Assembly (NCBI RefSeq): GCF_003121405.1
Contig: NZ_QBUY01000058.1
Span: 1-50,776 of the forward strand
DNA length: 50,776 nucleotides
DNA from: Paraburkholderia sp. C35
Lineage (GTDB): Bacteria > Pseudomonadota > Gammaproteobacteria > Burkholderiales > Burkholderiaceae
Direction: 5' to 3'
The first letter of the stretch is position 1. The number at the start of each line of letters is the position of its first letter. Position numbers and translations under genes: made by a program. Below are positions 1-8,894 of the stretch, one piece after another. Below the pieces are notes generated by a model. That model had not been told where the DNA came from and did no database searches. It saw only the letters and a program-made list of their open reading frames with translations.

Positions 1-50
1 TCTAAGGACAGCAGATCACAGCAGTTGAGAGCGGAGTCGATGAGTTCGGA

Positions 51-90
51 GCAGAGCAGAGCAGAGCAGAGCAGAGCAGAGCAGAGCAGA
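51..90. repeat. Pentanucleotide microsatellite (GCAGA)8
   Basis: Eight perfect tandem copies of the 5-bp unit GCAGA, followed by a partial copy. An open frame of about 90 codons crosses it on the plus strand, but it resembles no family and has no clear ribosome site. A 5-bp unit shifts the frame on every slip, so the tract could be hypermutable; no gene controlled by it is visible here. Confidence 0.9.
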
Positions 91-902
91 GGCGTCCAGG
101 ACTGCGCCGACCACAGGCACACGCCGCGTGTCGTCGACCAAATTCCAAGATTGATAGCCCGACAGTTTCTCTGCACCCCAGCGCTGAATAAATCACACCA
201 GATACGCGAAAGTCCCACCGTCCCCCATCCGTCACGCGCGATGCGAACGCCGAAGTTGAACCCATACAGCATTCCAGTGTCCATCTCAAAATTCAATCAG
301 TAATACTGAAAAATAACGCTCCGCTACAATTTCAGCGCTCCGCGCCATCACCCCGATTCACCCACAGAAACCCGCTCCCAGCCGCCCAACCGCCTTGCGA
401 CGTCCAAAGGCATACCCACCGCCCAACAACCCGCCTATCGCCCCTAAAAACCGTCCAAAGCATTTGTTTACCCAAAAACCATTTGCTAGCAAAGACTTGC
501 AGCGCAATCCGTGAAACAACCTTAAGAAATCCACGCAAGCGAAGAAACCTTTATAATGCAATGAGTTAGCAGATCCTTCGACGAATGTTTCACGCATTAC
601 CAGCCTCGGAGTGAGATATTTCGCGTCCAGCGCCGGTTTTGCCGCTTTTCCAAACGAAACGCATCAATCCGTATCATTCGATACGTAGCGTGTCGTATTT
701 GCTACGGTTTCACGTCGAAAAAGACGTCGATCCAGCATAAACACCGACAAACAGCCATGTCGGCTATCTTCAAGCTGGAGCCGCGCCGCAAAACCCCATC
801 GTTTTTCACCTGACGACGAAGGCATCGCGCCCAGTCAACGCGTCAGGCATAAAACGCACTGCACTGCGTCAACACGCTGATCCTCAATCACGCAACCTCG
901 CA
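91..902. other. Non-coding stretch upstream of the DUF445 gene
   Basis: No convincing gene. A perfect TATAAT lies at 552-557 without a well-placed -35 box. A cluster of short dyads occurs at 670-685 (CGTATC-N4-GATACG), 684-706 (CGTAGC-N11-GCTACG) and 712-727 (ACGTC-N6-GACGT), about 180-230 bp upstream of the next start codon. They could be regulator sites or part of a leader RNA. Nothing else is recognisable. Confidence 0.5.
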
Positions 903-2183
903 ATGAACAAGGAAGTCGAACTTAAACGCGCCAAACGCCGCGCGACGCTCCTTCTGCTGATCGCCACGGCCGTTTTCGTTGCAACGGTGCTCATGCGGCA
1001 GGATGCCTGGATCGGCGCCATCAAGGCCGTGGCCGAAGCCGCGATGGTCGGCGCGCTCGCCGACTGGTTCGCCGTCGTCGCGTTGTTCCGTCGTGTGCCG
1101 ATTCCCGGCGTCGCCGCGCACACGGCGATCATCCCGCAGAACAAGGACAAGATCGCCGACAACCTCGCGCTGTTCGTGCGCGAGAAGTTTCTCGACGAAT
1201 CGTCGATCGCCGGCCTGATCCGCAAGCACGATCCGGCACAGAGCATCACCAACTGGTTGAGCGTCGAAGCGAACACGCAGCGACTCGGCGGCTATGTGGT
1301 GAAACTGACGGGCGGCATCCTCGGATTGCTGGACGATGCCCGCATTCAGAGCTTCATGAAGGATGCATTGGATGCCATGCTCGACAAGGTCGATCTGTCG
1401 AAGGCGACGGGTTCCGTCCTCGATACGCTGACGCGCGACGGTCGTCACCAGCAATTGCTCGACGAAGGCATCGACCATCTGATGGCGCTGCTGCGCGAAC
1501 CGGGCGTGCGCACCTTCATTGCCGAACAGATCGTCGACTGGTTCAAGCGCGAATATCCGACGCTCGAAAAGTTCATGCCGTCCGACATGCTCGGCGAAAC
1601 CGGCGCGAATATCGTCGCGGACACGGTGAACAACATGCTGCTGCGCGTGAGCGAGGATCCCGGCCACAAGCTGCGGCACAAGTTCGACGACGCAGCCGCG
1701 CGTCTGGTCGTCAAACTGAAGTCCGACCCGGCATTCCTGCAGAAAGGCGAGGAGATCAAGCGCTACATCAAGGACAGCGAGAACCTGTCGCTGTACGTGA
1801 AAGATTTATGGGGCCAACTGCGTGACTGGCTGCGGCGCGATCTCGAGCGCGACGATTCCGTGCTGCGCGCAAAGGTGGCCGCGATGGGGCAGTGGATCGG
1901 CCGGGAACTGGCTCAGGACGAATCGCTGCGCCGCTCGCTGAACCAGCACATGGAAGACGCGGCGCGCGCCATGGCGCCGGATGTTTCGGGCTACCTCACG
2001 CGCCACATCAGCGATACCGTCAAAAACTGGGACTCGCGCGACATGTCGCAGCAGATCGAACTGAATATCGGCAAGGATTTGCAGTACATCCGCATCAACG
2101 TGACGATCGTCGGCGGATGCATCGGTTTGCTGCTCTACGCAAGCTCGAAGCTTTTCGCGCTCGTGCCCTTGCATATCTGGTAG
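903..2183 (+). CDS. DUF445 family inner-membrane protein (YjiN-like)
   Basis: A 426-residue protein with the DUF445 layout. An N-terminal membrane segment (about residues 15-31) is followed by the family signature ALADWFAVVALFR (about 52-64) and a proline-rich turn (VPIPGVAAHT). A long amphipathic helical region follows, then a C-terminal membrane segment (about 400-420). The length is normal for the family. The molecular role of DUF445 proteins is not established; they are inner-membrane proteins. The ATG at 903 is the first in frame and gives the expected N-terminus. The next gene is convergent, so it is probably monocistronic. Confidence 0.9.
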   Translation: MNKEVELKRAKRRATLLLLIATAVFVATVLMRQDAWIGAIKAVAEAAMVGALADWFAVVALFRRVPIPGVAAHTAIIPQNKDKIADNLALFVREKFLDESSIAGLIRKHDPAQSITNWLSVEANTQRLGGYVVKLTGGILGLLDDARIQSFMKDALDAMLDKVDLSKATGSVLDTLTRDGRHQQLLDEGIDHLMALLREPGVRTFIAEQIVDWFKREYPTLEKFMPSDMLGETGANIVADTVNNMLLRVSEDPGHKLRHKFDDAAARLVVKLKSDPAFLQKGEEIKRYIKDSENLSLYVKDLWGQLRDWLRRDLERDDSVLRAKVAAMGQWIGRELAQDESLRRSLNQHMEDAARAMAPDVSGYLTRHISDTVKNWDSRDMSQQIELNIGKDLQYIRINVTIVGGCIGLLLYASSKLFALVPLHIW

Positions 2184-2214
2184 CAGGACATGAACGCCAG
2201 CGCGAACGCGGCGA

Positions 2215-2535
2215 CTATTGCGCGCCCGTCGGCTGCTTCTGCTGCGCGCACTCGCGCGTGAACATCATTTCGGCCTGATCCGGCGTCATCGGAGCGCCGC
2301 TGTACACGCGATCGATCACCGCCGTGACCGCCTGACGATCCGATGCATCCTTGTAATACGTCTGCGCCTGCGCGAGCGCCTGCTCTTTGGTCTTCTTGTG
2401 ACGTCGCCATGAGGCGACCTGTCCCGCTATATCGCCGATCGCAAAACACTGGTCGGCGACCGTCTGCGCAAACGTCGGCATGGACGGTTGCGCGAGGCAG
2501 ACGGCGAGTGCCGCCGCGGCTACTGCTCGTTTCAT
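2215..2535 (-). CDS. Small exported hypothetical protein
   Basis: A 106-residue protein. Residues 1-24 form a clear Sec signal peptide (MKR, an alanine-rich hydrophobic core, then PTFAQ-T), so cleavage near residue 24 is likely. The mature part is about 80 residues, helical and hydrophilic, with two cysteines (DQCFAIGD and TRECAQQ) that could form a disulfide. I recognise no family with confidence. It converges on the DUF445 gene and ends 31 bp from it. Function unknown; periplasmic location inferred. Confidence 0.7.
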   Translation of the reverse strand: MKRAVAAAALAVCLAQPSMPTFAQTVADQCFAIGDIAGQVASWRRHKKTKEQALAQAQTYYKDASDRQAVTAVIDRVYSGAPMTPDQAEMMFTRECAQQKQPTGAQ

Positions 2536-2649
2536 TTCCGGTTCCTGTGATCAGATGGGCGATAGTATAAAGACGGACGCGGCCGCGACCCATCCAGACG
2601 CGCACGGCTGTCGGCTCGAATCCACTCCACACGAATTCGCGGGACACCT

Positions 2650-3153
2650 ATGCCGCTCAACCCTTCGTCGCCGCTCGCGCGCCTCCTCAACGGGCCGGTT
2701 CATCCCGGCAAGGTCGTCTGGATCGGTGTCCGGCCGCGGCGAAAAGTCGCGATGTCGGCCGTCGAGCGCGCGCTGATCGACGCTGGGAGCGGGCTGATCG
2801 GCGATCATTACACGAGCCGCGCCGGCGCGCGCCAGGTGACGCTGATTCAGGCGGAGAGCCTGCGCAGCATCGCCAGCCATCTGGGCCGCAGCGATGTCGC
2901 CGCGCTGGACTTGCGGCGCAACATCGTCACGGAAGGAATCAATCTGATGGCGCTGAAAGACCGCCAGTTTCGAATCGGCGATGCCGTGCTGCAAACCACT
3001 GGCGAATGTCACCCATGTTCGCGCATGGAGGAAGTGCTGGGCGTGGGTGGATACAACGCGGTGCGCGGCTTCGGCGGCATTACGGCGCGAGTCGTGACGG
3101 GCGGCACGATCGGGATTGGCGACGTGATCGAAGCGCTGCCCGTGGCGGGCTAG
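2650..3153 (+). CDS. MOSC domain-containing protein
   Basis: A 167-residue single-domain MOSC protein. MOSC domains (molybdenum cofactor sulfurase C-terminal) bind Moco sulfur or related ligands through a conserved cysteine. Here that motif is TGECHPCSRMEE at about residues 116-127. The RRNIVTEGINL and LKDRQFRIGDAVL segments (about 94-114) are also typical. The length matches stand-alone YiiM/YuaD-like proteins, which are linked to detoxification of N-hydroxylated compounds or to Moco transfer; the substrate cannot be read here. The ATG at 2650 is chosen because the domain begins shortly after it. Confidence 0.85.
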   Translation: MPLNPSSPLARLLNGPVHPGKVVWIGVRPRRKVAMSAVERALIDAGSGLIGDHYTSRAGARQVTLIQAESLRSIASHLGRSDVAALDLRRNIVTEGINLMALKDRQFRIGDAVLQTTGECHPCSRMEEVLGVGGYNAVRGFGGITARVVTGGTIGIGDVIEALPVAG

Positions 3154-3183
3154 CGCTTTCGATATCGTCAGAAGTGACGTGCG

Positions 3184-3636
3184 TTATTTCTTTGCTACTT
3201 CGAACAGGCTGCGGTATTGGCCGTAGCCTTCCGCCTCCAGCTGCGACACAGGAATGAAGCGCAGCGACGCCGAGTTGATGCAATAACGCAAGCCGCCCGT
3301 TTCACGCGGACCGTCCGGAAACACGTGGCCGAGATGGCTATCGCCATGCTTCGAGCGGACTTCCGTGCGGATCATGCCGTGGGTCATGTCGCGCAATTCG
3401 ACGACGTGTTGGTCTTCGAGCGGTTTTGTGAAGCTCGGCCAGCCGCAGCCGCTGTCGAATTTGTCCAGCGAGGTGAACAGCGGCTCGCCCGACACGACGT
3501 CGACATACAGGCCTGCGTCTTTGCTGTCCCAGAACTCGTTGTAGAACGGACGTTCCGTCCCGCTTTCCTGGGTCACCCGACGCTGTTCGGCGGTGAGTCG
3601 GGCCAATGCTTCCGGTGTTTTTTCATACGCGGCCAT
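3184..3636 (-). CDS. msrB: Peptide-methionine (R)-S-oxide reductase MsrB
   Basis: Reduces the R-epimer of methionine sulfoxide in proteins, using thioredoxin. The 150-residue protein shows the SelR fold: SGCGWPSF (about 73-80, resolving Cys), HGDSHLGHVFPDGP (about 104-117), and RYCINSASLRF (about 123-133) with the catalytic Cys. The usual zinc-binding CxxC pairs are absent (YVDVVSGEPLF stands where YxCxxCGxxLF would be), so this is the zinc-free class. The frame stays open to 3861, but the ATG at 3636 has an AAGGAGAG ribosome site about 8 nt upstream and starts exactly at the family N-terminus. Confidence 0.95.
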   Translation of the reverse strand: MAAYEKTPEALARLTAEQRRVTQESGTERPFYNEFWDSKDAGLYVDVVSGEPLFTSLDKFDSGCGWPSFTKPLEDQHVVELRDMTHGMIRTEVRSKHGDSHLGHVFPDGPRETGGLRYCINSASLRFIPVSQLEAEGYGQYRSLFEVAKK

Positions 3637-3980
3637 GTGTGCATCTCTCCTTGATTGGCGCAGCCAGCGATGACGCTGGCCGAACAAGTCTGACGGCCCG
3701 TTTCCAGCGCTGCCGGTGACGGGCACTCGTATATATGGGCGGTGTCGACAGGCACAAGGATACGCAAATGTTCCGCTGTTTGCAGCGGGCGCGAGCGGAG
3801 AGAATCGGGTTGCAGGTCGGGTGCTGCTTTCAACCCGCCGACGTGCACAGATCCGGCTCAATTGGACAAGGCAAGATTCGATTTGCCATCGTGGTTTTTA
3901 GTCGCTGAACGGTAGCGTTAAAAATTAGTTCGGATTGCAAAGCGAATGTATAAACCTATACGTCAATAAAAATCGAGCAT
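3637..3980. other. Intergenic region between msrB and the GST terminator
   Basis: No gene is supported. The left part holds the msrB ribosome site and presumably its promoter. The right part (3890-3980) is AT-rich with poly-A runs. An open frame in phase with msrB crosses 3637-3861 but has no ribosome site or family resemblance. Confidence 0.5.
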
Positions 3981-4006
3981 AAAAAAAGCCGCAATTGCTT
4001 TCGGCC
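3981..4006 (-). terminator. Rho-independent terminator of the GST gene
   Basis: Read on the minus strand, the stem AGGCCG / CGGCTT encloses a 10-nt loop and runs into a T7 tract. It lies about 30 bp beyond the GST stop codon. Confidence 0.7.
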
Positions 4007-4034
4007 TCGATGTCGAGCGATATCCAGCCTGCGA

Positions 4035-4676
4035 TTACGCCGCGAGCAGTTCCTCATGGCGAGCCACAACTTCAGCTTCGTCCTTGAGCGCTTTCTGCGC
4101 AGACGGACGCGCTTCGACGCGCGCAACATACGCCATCAGATTCTTCAGATGATCGAGCTTGACGCCTGAGCGCTCGTGCCACATCGTCGCCCACACGTAG
4201 GCATCGGCGACCGTGAACTGGTTACCCGTCAGATACGGTCGGCCGTCGGCGAGGCGTTTGTCCAGCACGCCATATGCAGTCAACAGCTTGTTCGTGTGGA
4301 ACGCGATGCCTTCCGGCGTCATCAGCTTGCGCATCAGCGGAATGTGCTTCTGTGCGATTTCGGTTGCGAGGAACGTCAGCAACTGATCCATGAACACGCG
4401 TTCCATGGTCCCGCGAAGGGGAATCAGATTCGCGTCGGGATGCTGGTCGGCGAGGTAAGACGTGATCGTCACCGTCTCCGTCAGGATGTCATCGTCCGCG
4501 TTCTCCAGCGCCAGCGCCGGAACGTAGAGCAGTTCGTTCACATCGGCGAACGTCGAGCCGTTCGACGTGGACTTGCCGAAGACATCGAAATGGATCAGTT
4601 CGGGCGTGAGGCCGAGTTCGTTCGCAATGGTCTGGGCTGCAAGCGAGCACGTTGCTTTGGCAATGTAGAGCTTCAT
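4035..4676 (-). CDS. Glutathione S-transferase family protein
   Basis: A 213-residue cytosolic GST. The N-terminal thioredoxin-fold domain begins MKLYIAKATCSLAAQTIANELG, matching beta-class GST (GstA-like) with Cys10 at the usual catalytic position. The glutathione-binding region follows (VPALALEN about 53-60; LTETVTITSYLADQHP about 65-80). The C-terminal helical domain contains GNQFTVADAYVWATMW (about 150-165), the N-capping box of GST folds. It should conjugate or reduce electrophiles with glutathione; the substrate is unknown. The ATG at 4676 has an AGGAACGAT stretch just upstream. Confidence 0.93.
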   Translation of the reverse strand: MKLYIAKATCSLAAQTIANELGLTPELIHFDVFGKSTSNGSTFADVNELLYVPALALENADDDILTETVTITSYLADQHPDANLIPLRGTMERVFMDQLLTFLATEIAQKHIPLMRKLMTPEGIAFHTNKLLTAYGVLDKRLADGRPYLTGNQFTVADAYVWATMWHERSGVKLDHLKNLMAYVARVEARPSAQKALKDEAEVVARHEELLAA

Positions 4677-4963
4677 GGTTATCGTTCCTTGAAAGTGGGC
4701 GAATCAGGCCGGCGGTGAATCGAGGCATCGTTTCCGCCACCGTTGAACGAAGTATGTTGATTTTCTGTGGCGCGATAAACGCTCGCTCCGGCGTCAATCC
4801 GTCGCTTCAGCGGAGACAATTGGCGCGAGCTTTTTGAGCGTGAGGAAGCAAGCGAGCCGACAGACGCAAGCAGGCCGCGTCAACGCGGCCCGAGTCGAAG
4901 TTGGCAATTGCTACGGTTTCGGGGAGGAAGGGAGTGCGGTGTCAGTCCGACGCGGATCGACGC

Positions 4964-5626
4964 TCAGGCTTCGCGACACTGCAGCCCAAGTTCTGCAACG
5001 ATCTCGTCGATGTAAGGGTCTTGCATCTGGCAGTCGAGAAGCGCCTGCTGCAGCTTGAACACATAATCGGCATTCGATCCGATCGACCCGTGCGCGAGCG
5101 CGATAACAGGCGCGATGTCCGATGCCCGCGAGTTTCGCTCGTATTGCGATTGCGCCGGATCGGCGACGAAAGCGAGCGCCGTCTTTTGTTCCCCCGTGCG
5201 CAGTGTGACGGTTTGCCATGTGGGCGTATAAGCGCCCGTGACCATTTCGCGCGTCCAGAGAATCCGGAGTTCTTCGTCGAGCGTCGCGGCCGGCAGGCGC
5301 AGCGCCACACCTTCCGTGGTTCCGCCGGGTTCGAGCGAAAGCATGCGGCCGGGCTGAGACTCGCTTCCTCTGCCCGCAATCAGCCGGATGCAGAAGCTGC
5401 GGTGCCAACCCGACAGCGTAGCCGCGACGCGCTCGTCGAAAGCGGAAATGGGATTCCACATCAGCGAACCGTAAGCAAAGACCCACACATCGCCCGAGTC
5501 GGGCCGCTTCGCCATCGTCGACGCAAGCGACGCGTCGATCTGGGCCTGTGTCCAGAGAATGTCGCGCGGCAGCGAATTGAAGCTTTCGAGGTAAGCCCCT
5601 GAACAGATCGCTTCGCGGTTTAGCAT
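4964..5626 (-). CDS. Glutathione-specific gamma-glutamylcyclotransferase (ChaC-like)
   Basis: A 220-residue ChaC-family protein expected to cleave glutathione to 5-oxoproline and Cys-Gly in the cytoplasm. The defining motif VFAYGSLMWNP lies at about residues 48-58, and the acidic residue of the barrel is probably in TLDEELRILWTREM. The C-terminal SNADYV block is typical of bacterial ChaC. The frame stays open to 5653, but the ATG at 5626 (MLNREAIC) gives the normal family start. It lies in tandem with the GST gene across a 287-bp gap. A shortened paralogue occurs at 17069-17332. Confidence 0.9.
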   Translation of the reverse strand: MLNREAICSGAYLESFNSLPRDILWTQAQIDASLASTMAKRPDSGDVWVFAYGSLMWNPISAFDERVAATLSGWHRSFCIRLIAGRGSESQPGRMLSLEPGGTTEGVALRLPAATLDEELRILWTREMVTGAYTPTWQTVTLRTGEQKTALAFVADPAQSQYERNSRASDIAPVIALAHGSIGSNADYVFKLQQALLDCQMQDPYIDEIVAELGLQCREA

Positions 5627-5963
5627 GGGTGTTTCCCGGTGCGAGTGAGCCACGTTTCACGCTGGACTGAACCAGTCAACGAAGGCTCGAACATAAATGC
5701 TGGAATATCCAGTCCGATAGTTCGAGTATGGGCCGGTCTGCGCGCGGGATAAACCCGCGGTTTGGAAACTGAGCGTCCGTTAAACAGCGACAATCGGCGA
5801 CGCCACAGCCGTGGCCGCATTGTCGCCCGATGGGAGACGCACTGAACACTGGAGCGCTGTTTATCGAGAGGTTTGCCGGCGACACAATGGCGCACCCACT
5901 CAATCTGATGAGGGCGTCCGCTATGGCGCCCTCGGTTCTCCTGTTCACGGAAACGGCTTACCC
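5627..5963. other. Divergent promoter region chaC / MFS exporter
   Basis: Intergenic region between divergent genes. The MFS frame stays open across 5811-5963, but that stretch does not resemble an MFS N-terminus. The region presumably holds both promoters. I see no strong operator dyad in it. Confidence 0.5.
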
Positions 5964-7538
5964 ATGAATCTCGCAAGTCCAAACGGCGCGCAGAGCAACA
6001 AGCTGCCTATCCTCGCAGCGGTGTGTCTTGCCGCACTCGTATTGCCGCTATCATTTTCGGGCGGCGCTGTCGCCACACCCGCCATCGGACGCGACCTCGG
6101 CGGCGATGCCACGTCGCTCACCTGGATCACGAACGCGTTCATGCTGACCTTCGGCAGTCTGCTGATGGCAGCCGGCGCACTCGCCGACCAGTTTGGCCGC
6201 AAGAAGCTGTTCGTCTATGGCCTGGGCGGATTCATTCTCACTTCGGCGGCGATGAGCTTCGCGCCTTCCGTCTTCTGGCTCGACATACTGCGTGGCGCGC
6301 AAGGCGTCGTCGCGGCTGCCTCACTGTCGAGTGGCGCTGCTTCCCTTGCTCAGGAATTCGACGGTCATGCGCGCACGCGCGCGTTCAGCATGCTCGGCAC
6401 CAGCTTCGGCATTGGCCTCGCGTTTGGTCCGCTGATGGCAGGCGCGCTCATCGAACACTTCGGCTGGCGCTCGATTTTCATGGTCATCGCGGCCATCGGC
6501 GTGGTCGCGTTCGTGTTCGGCGTGCCGCGCATGCGTGAAACGCGCGACCCTGGCGCGACGGGTCTCGACTATCCCGGCACGATCACTTTCACGGCAACGC
6601 TCGTGTTGTTCACGTTCGGCGTCATTCAGGCGCCCGGTAGCGGCTGGGGAAGCCCGCTCGTGGTGACGCTGCTGGTCTTGTCGGCGGTGTTTCTGGTCGC
6701 GTTCGTGGTGATCGAGAGTCGCGTCAAACGCCCGATGCTCGAACTCAGCCTGTTTCGCTATCCTCGCTTTGTCGGCGTGCAGATGCTGCCGGTTGGAACC
6801 TGCTATTGCTACATCGTGTTGATCATCATGCTGCCGCTCCGGTTCATCGGCGCTGAAGGCTTGAGCGAAATCGATGCGGGCCTGTTGATGATCGCGCTGT
6901 CGGCGCCGATGCTCGTCGTCCCGATGCTGGTGGCTTCCTTTACGCGCTGGCTGTCAGCAGGCGTGCTATCGGGTATCGGTTTTCTGATTGCGGCAGCAGG
7001 ACTCTACTGGCTGAGCCTTGTCGACTTTGGCGGCCCGAGAGTCGCCCTCATCCTGCCGATGCTGGTGATCGGCGTCGGTGCAGGCATGCCTTGGGGGCTG
7101 ATGGATGGATTGTCGGTCAGCGTCGTGCCGAAAGAACGCGCAGGCATGGCGGCGGGCATTTTCAGCACGACGCGCGTAGCCGGTGAAGGCATTGCGCTCG
7201 CCATTGCGACGGCGGTGCTCGCTGCGCTGGCACACACCAGCCTGCAACGCGTCGTGACGGATAGCAGCACGGAGGTTAGCGCGCGAATTGCCCAGGCGGC
7301 GCAGCACATCACGGCAGGCGATATGACGCACGCCGCAGCGATTCTGCCCGAAGCCTCGAGCCGAGCGATCTCGTTGAGCTATGCACAAGCTTTCACGAGC
7401 CTGCTGCATGTGCTGATCGTCATCACCTTGTTGTCGGCGGTCGCGACGTTCGCATTTCTCAGCCGCACACCGAATCACGATGACGACCAGGATGCCGGCG
7501 CCGGCAACAAAAAGGTCATGGACGCCGTCAACGCGTAG
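5964..7538 (+). CDS. MFS drug exporter, DHA2 (14-TMS) family
   Basis: A 524-residue major facilitator resembling EmrB/QacA-type proton antiporters. Helix 1 is followed by GGAVATPAIGRDLG and SLTWITNAFMLTFGSLLMAAG, the DHA2 signature for helices 1-2. Motif A is GALADQFGRKKLFVYG (about 71-86). The motif C region is SFGIGLAFGPLMAGALIEHFGWR. About 14 membrane segments can be counted, and the length is typical of the family. The ATG at 5964 fits helix 1; the upstream open frame is not conserved-looking. It is followed at 39 bp by a LysR gene on the same strand, which probably regulates it. Substrate unknown. Confidence 0.92.
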   Translation: MNLASPNGAQSNKLPILAAVCLAALVLPLSFSGGAVATPAIGRDLGGDATSLTWITNAFMLTFGSLLMAAGALADQFGRKKLFVYGLGGFILTSAAMSFAPSVFWLDILRGAQGVVAAASLSSGAASLAQEFDGHARTRAFSMLGTSFGIGLAFGPLMAGALIEHFGWRSIFMVIAAIGVVAFVFGVPRMRETRDPGATGLDYPGTITFTATLVLFTFGVIQAPGSGWGSPLVVTLLVLSAVFLVAFVVIESRVKRPMLELSLFRYPRFVGVQMLPVGTCYCYIVLIIMLPLRFIGAEGLSEIDAGLLMIALSAPMLVVPMLVASFTRWLSAGVLSGIGFLIAAAGLYWLSLVDFGGPRVALILPMLVIGVGAGMPWGLMDGLSVSVVPKERAGMAAGIFSTTRVAGEGIALAIATAVLAALAHTSLQRVVTDSSTEVSARIAQAAQHITAGDMTHAAAILPEASSRAISLSYAQAFTSLLHVLIVITLLSAVATFAFLSRTPNHDDDQDAGAGNKKVMDAVNA

Positions 7539-7577
7539 CGGGAGCGTTCGCGCACGTCTACCGTGAGGACACGAAAA

Positions 7578-8540
7578 ATGTCTGATTCACCCATCCCCGG
7601 CCAATACGGCCGTCCGACAAGCGAGCGCACCGATGCGCCCATCAACGAGATCGCGGTCTTCGTTGCCGTCGCACAAGCCGGAAGCTTCACGCGTGCTGCC
7701 GAGGAAATCGGCAGCAGCAAGTCCAACGTCGGGAAAGCGGTGCAGAGGCTGGAAGCCCGCCTGGGAACCAGGCTCTTTCAGCGCACAACGCGCGCGGTCC
7801 GCCTCACCGAAGATGGCGAGACCTATCTGCACGCTGCACGACAGGCAATCGATGGTCTTCGTGAGGCGGAGCAGCAGCTTGCGACGCGGCGCTCCGAGCC
7901 GGTTGGACGCGTGAAGATCGATCTGCCGGCGGGGTTTGGCCGGCTTCTTCTGCCCAGCTTCATCGAGCTGCGAGAGAAGTACCCGAAGATCACACTGGAA
8001 GTCGCGCTGACTGACCGCATGTCGGATCCGATCGGCGAAGGCTGGGATGTCGTGGTGCGGATCGGCGCGCTTCCGGATGACAGTGAATTGACTGTTCGCA
8101 AGCTGTGCGATCTTCGTCTCGGTCTGTATGCGTCGCCCGACTACCTTCGACGTCGAGGCGACGTAAAAGACATCGGCGCACTGGCTGCGCACGATGCCAT
8201 TGTCTTTCGTGGTCCGACGGGCCGCTTGCGTTCGTGGTCGCTGCAGGACGGCGATGCCGTGCGCGAATATTCTCCGCAGCCTGTGCTTGCATTGACCGAC
8301 GGGCAGGCACTCGTCGAAGCGGCCGTGGCAGGCTTTGGCATCGCCCAGATTCACGACAGGGTCGCGCTTCCCTACGTGCAAAGCGGCAGGCTCGTTCATG
8401 TGTTGCCGGGTACGGATGTCGACGGGCCGCCCGTTCACGCGATCATCTCGCTAGGTCAGAAGATGGCCGCGAAAACACGGGCCGTCGTCAATCATCTTGC
8501 AGAAACGTTGCAGCGAAACGATCGCAAGGCGCACGCCTGA
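7578..8540 (+). CDS. LysR-family transcriptional regulator
   Basis: A 320-residue LTTR of the CrgA/PecT subgroup. The winged HTH lies at about residues 22-80 (AVFVAVAQAGSFTRAAEEIG then KAVQRLEARLGTRLFQRTTR). A substrate-binding domain covers about 105-305. The frame opens at a GTG at 7563, but the ATG at 7578 has GTGAGGAC about 8 nt upstream and is preferred. Lying 39 bp behind the MFS gene, it is probably cotranscribed and likely controls it; the effector is unknown. Confidence 0.9.
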   Translation: MSDSPIPGQYGRPTSERTDAPINEIAVFVAVAQAGSFTRAAEEIGSSKSNVGKAVQRLEARLGTRLFQRTTRAVRLTEDGETYLHAARQAIDGLREAEQQLATRRSEPVGRVKIDLPAGFGRLLLPSFIELREKYPKITLEVALTDRMSDPIGEGWDVVVRIGALPDDSELTVRKLCDLRLGLYASPDYLRRRGDVKDIGALAAHDAIVFRGPTGRLRSWSLQDGDAVREYSPQPVLALTDGQALVEAAVAGFGIAQIHDRVALPYVQSGRLVHVLPGTDVDGPPVHAIISLGQKMAAKTRAVVNHLAETLQRNDRKAHA

Positions 8541-8602
8541 TGCGGGTCTAGAAATCCATTCGACTGATCTTCCTTTAACGCCTTGCGTTCGCGCAGGCGC
8601 CG

Positions 8603-8821
8603 CTAAAAGAAGCACATCCTGCCCAGTGCGGTCGTCAGCGATAGCGCAACAGCAATGACGACACCGACAAACGCCAATCCAAAGTAAGCAAGAGAAGCGA
8701 GAAACGCGACGCGTGCAATATGCGCGATGCTGCTCTCTTCGAAGTCGAGCAACTGTCTGCTGACAACGCGATAAAACCAGCTGATCAACGCCGTGAGAGC
8801 TTCGTTTAACGCGCGGTTCAT
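8603..8821 (-). CDS. Small single-span membrane protein
   Basis: A 72-residue ORF with an amphipathic N-terminal part (ALISWFYRVVSRQLLDFEES) and one strong hydrophobic segment (about residues 40-64), ending MCFF. GGGAAG lies about 5 nt before the ATG at 8821. It sits just beyond the terminator of the RND efflux operon on the same strand, so it needs its own promoter or readthrough. No family recognised; function unknown. Small size makes the call moderate. Confidence 0.5.
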   Translation of the reverse strand: MNRALNEALTALISWFYRVVSRQLLDFEESSIAHIARVAFLASLAYFGLAFVGVVIAVALSLTTALGRMCFF

Positions 8822-8834
8822 CGTACTTCCCTGA

Positions 8835-8873
8835 AAAAAGCCCGCCCAAAAGTTCTTTTGGAGCGGGCTTTTT
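8835..8873. terminator. Strong bidirectional terminator after the RND efflux operon
   Basis: An 11-bp perfect stem, AAAAAGCCCGC (8835-8845) with GCGGGCTTTTT (8863-8873), carries a nested hairpin in the loop (CAAAAG-TT-CTTTTG, 8847-8860). A and T tracts flank both sides, so it can terminate either way. It lies 22 bp past the outer-membrane gene stop. Confidence 0.9.
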
Positions 8874-8894
8874 GATTGCTTGCAAACGATGCCG

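Noticed and set aside
3184..3636. Missing zinc cysteines in MsrB
   Set aside because: Zinc-free MsrB proteins are a known class; both redox cysteines are present.
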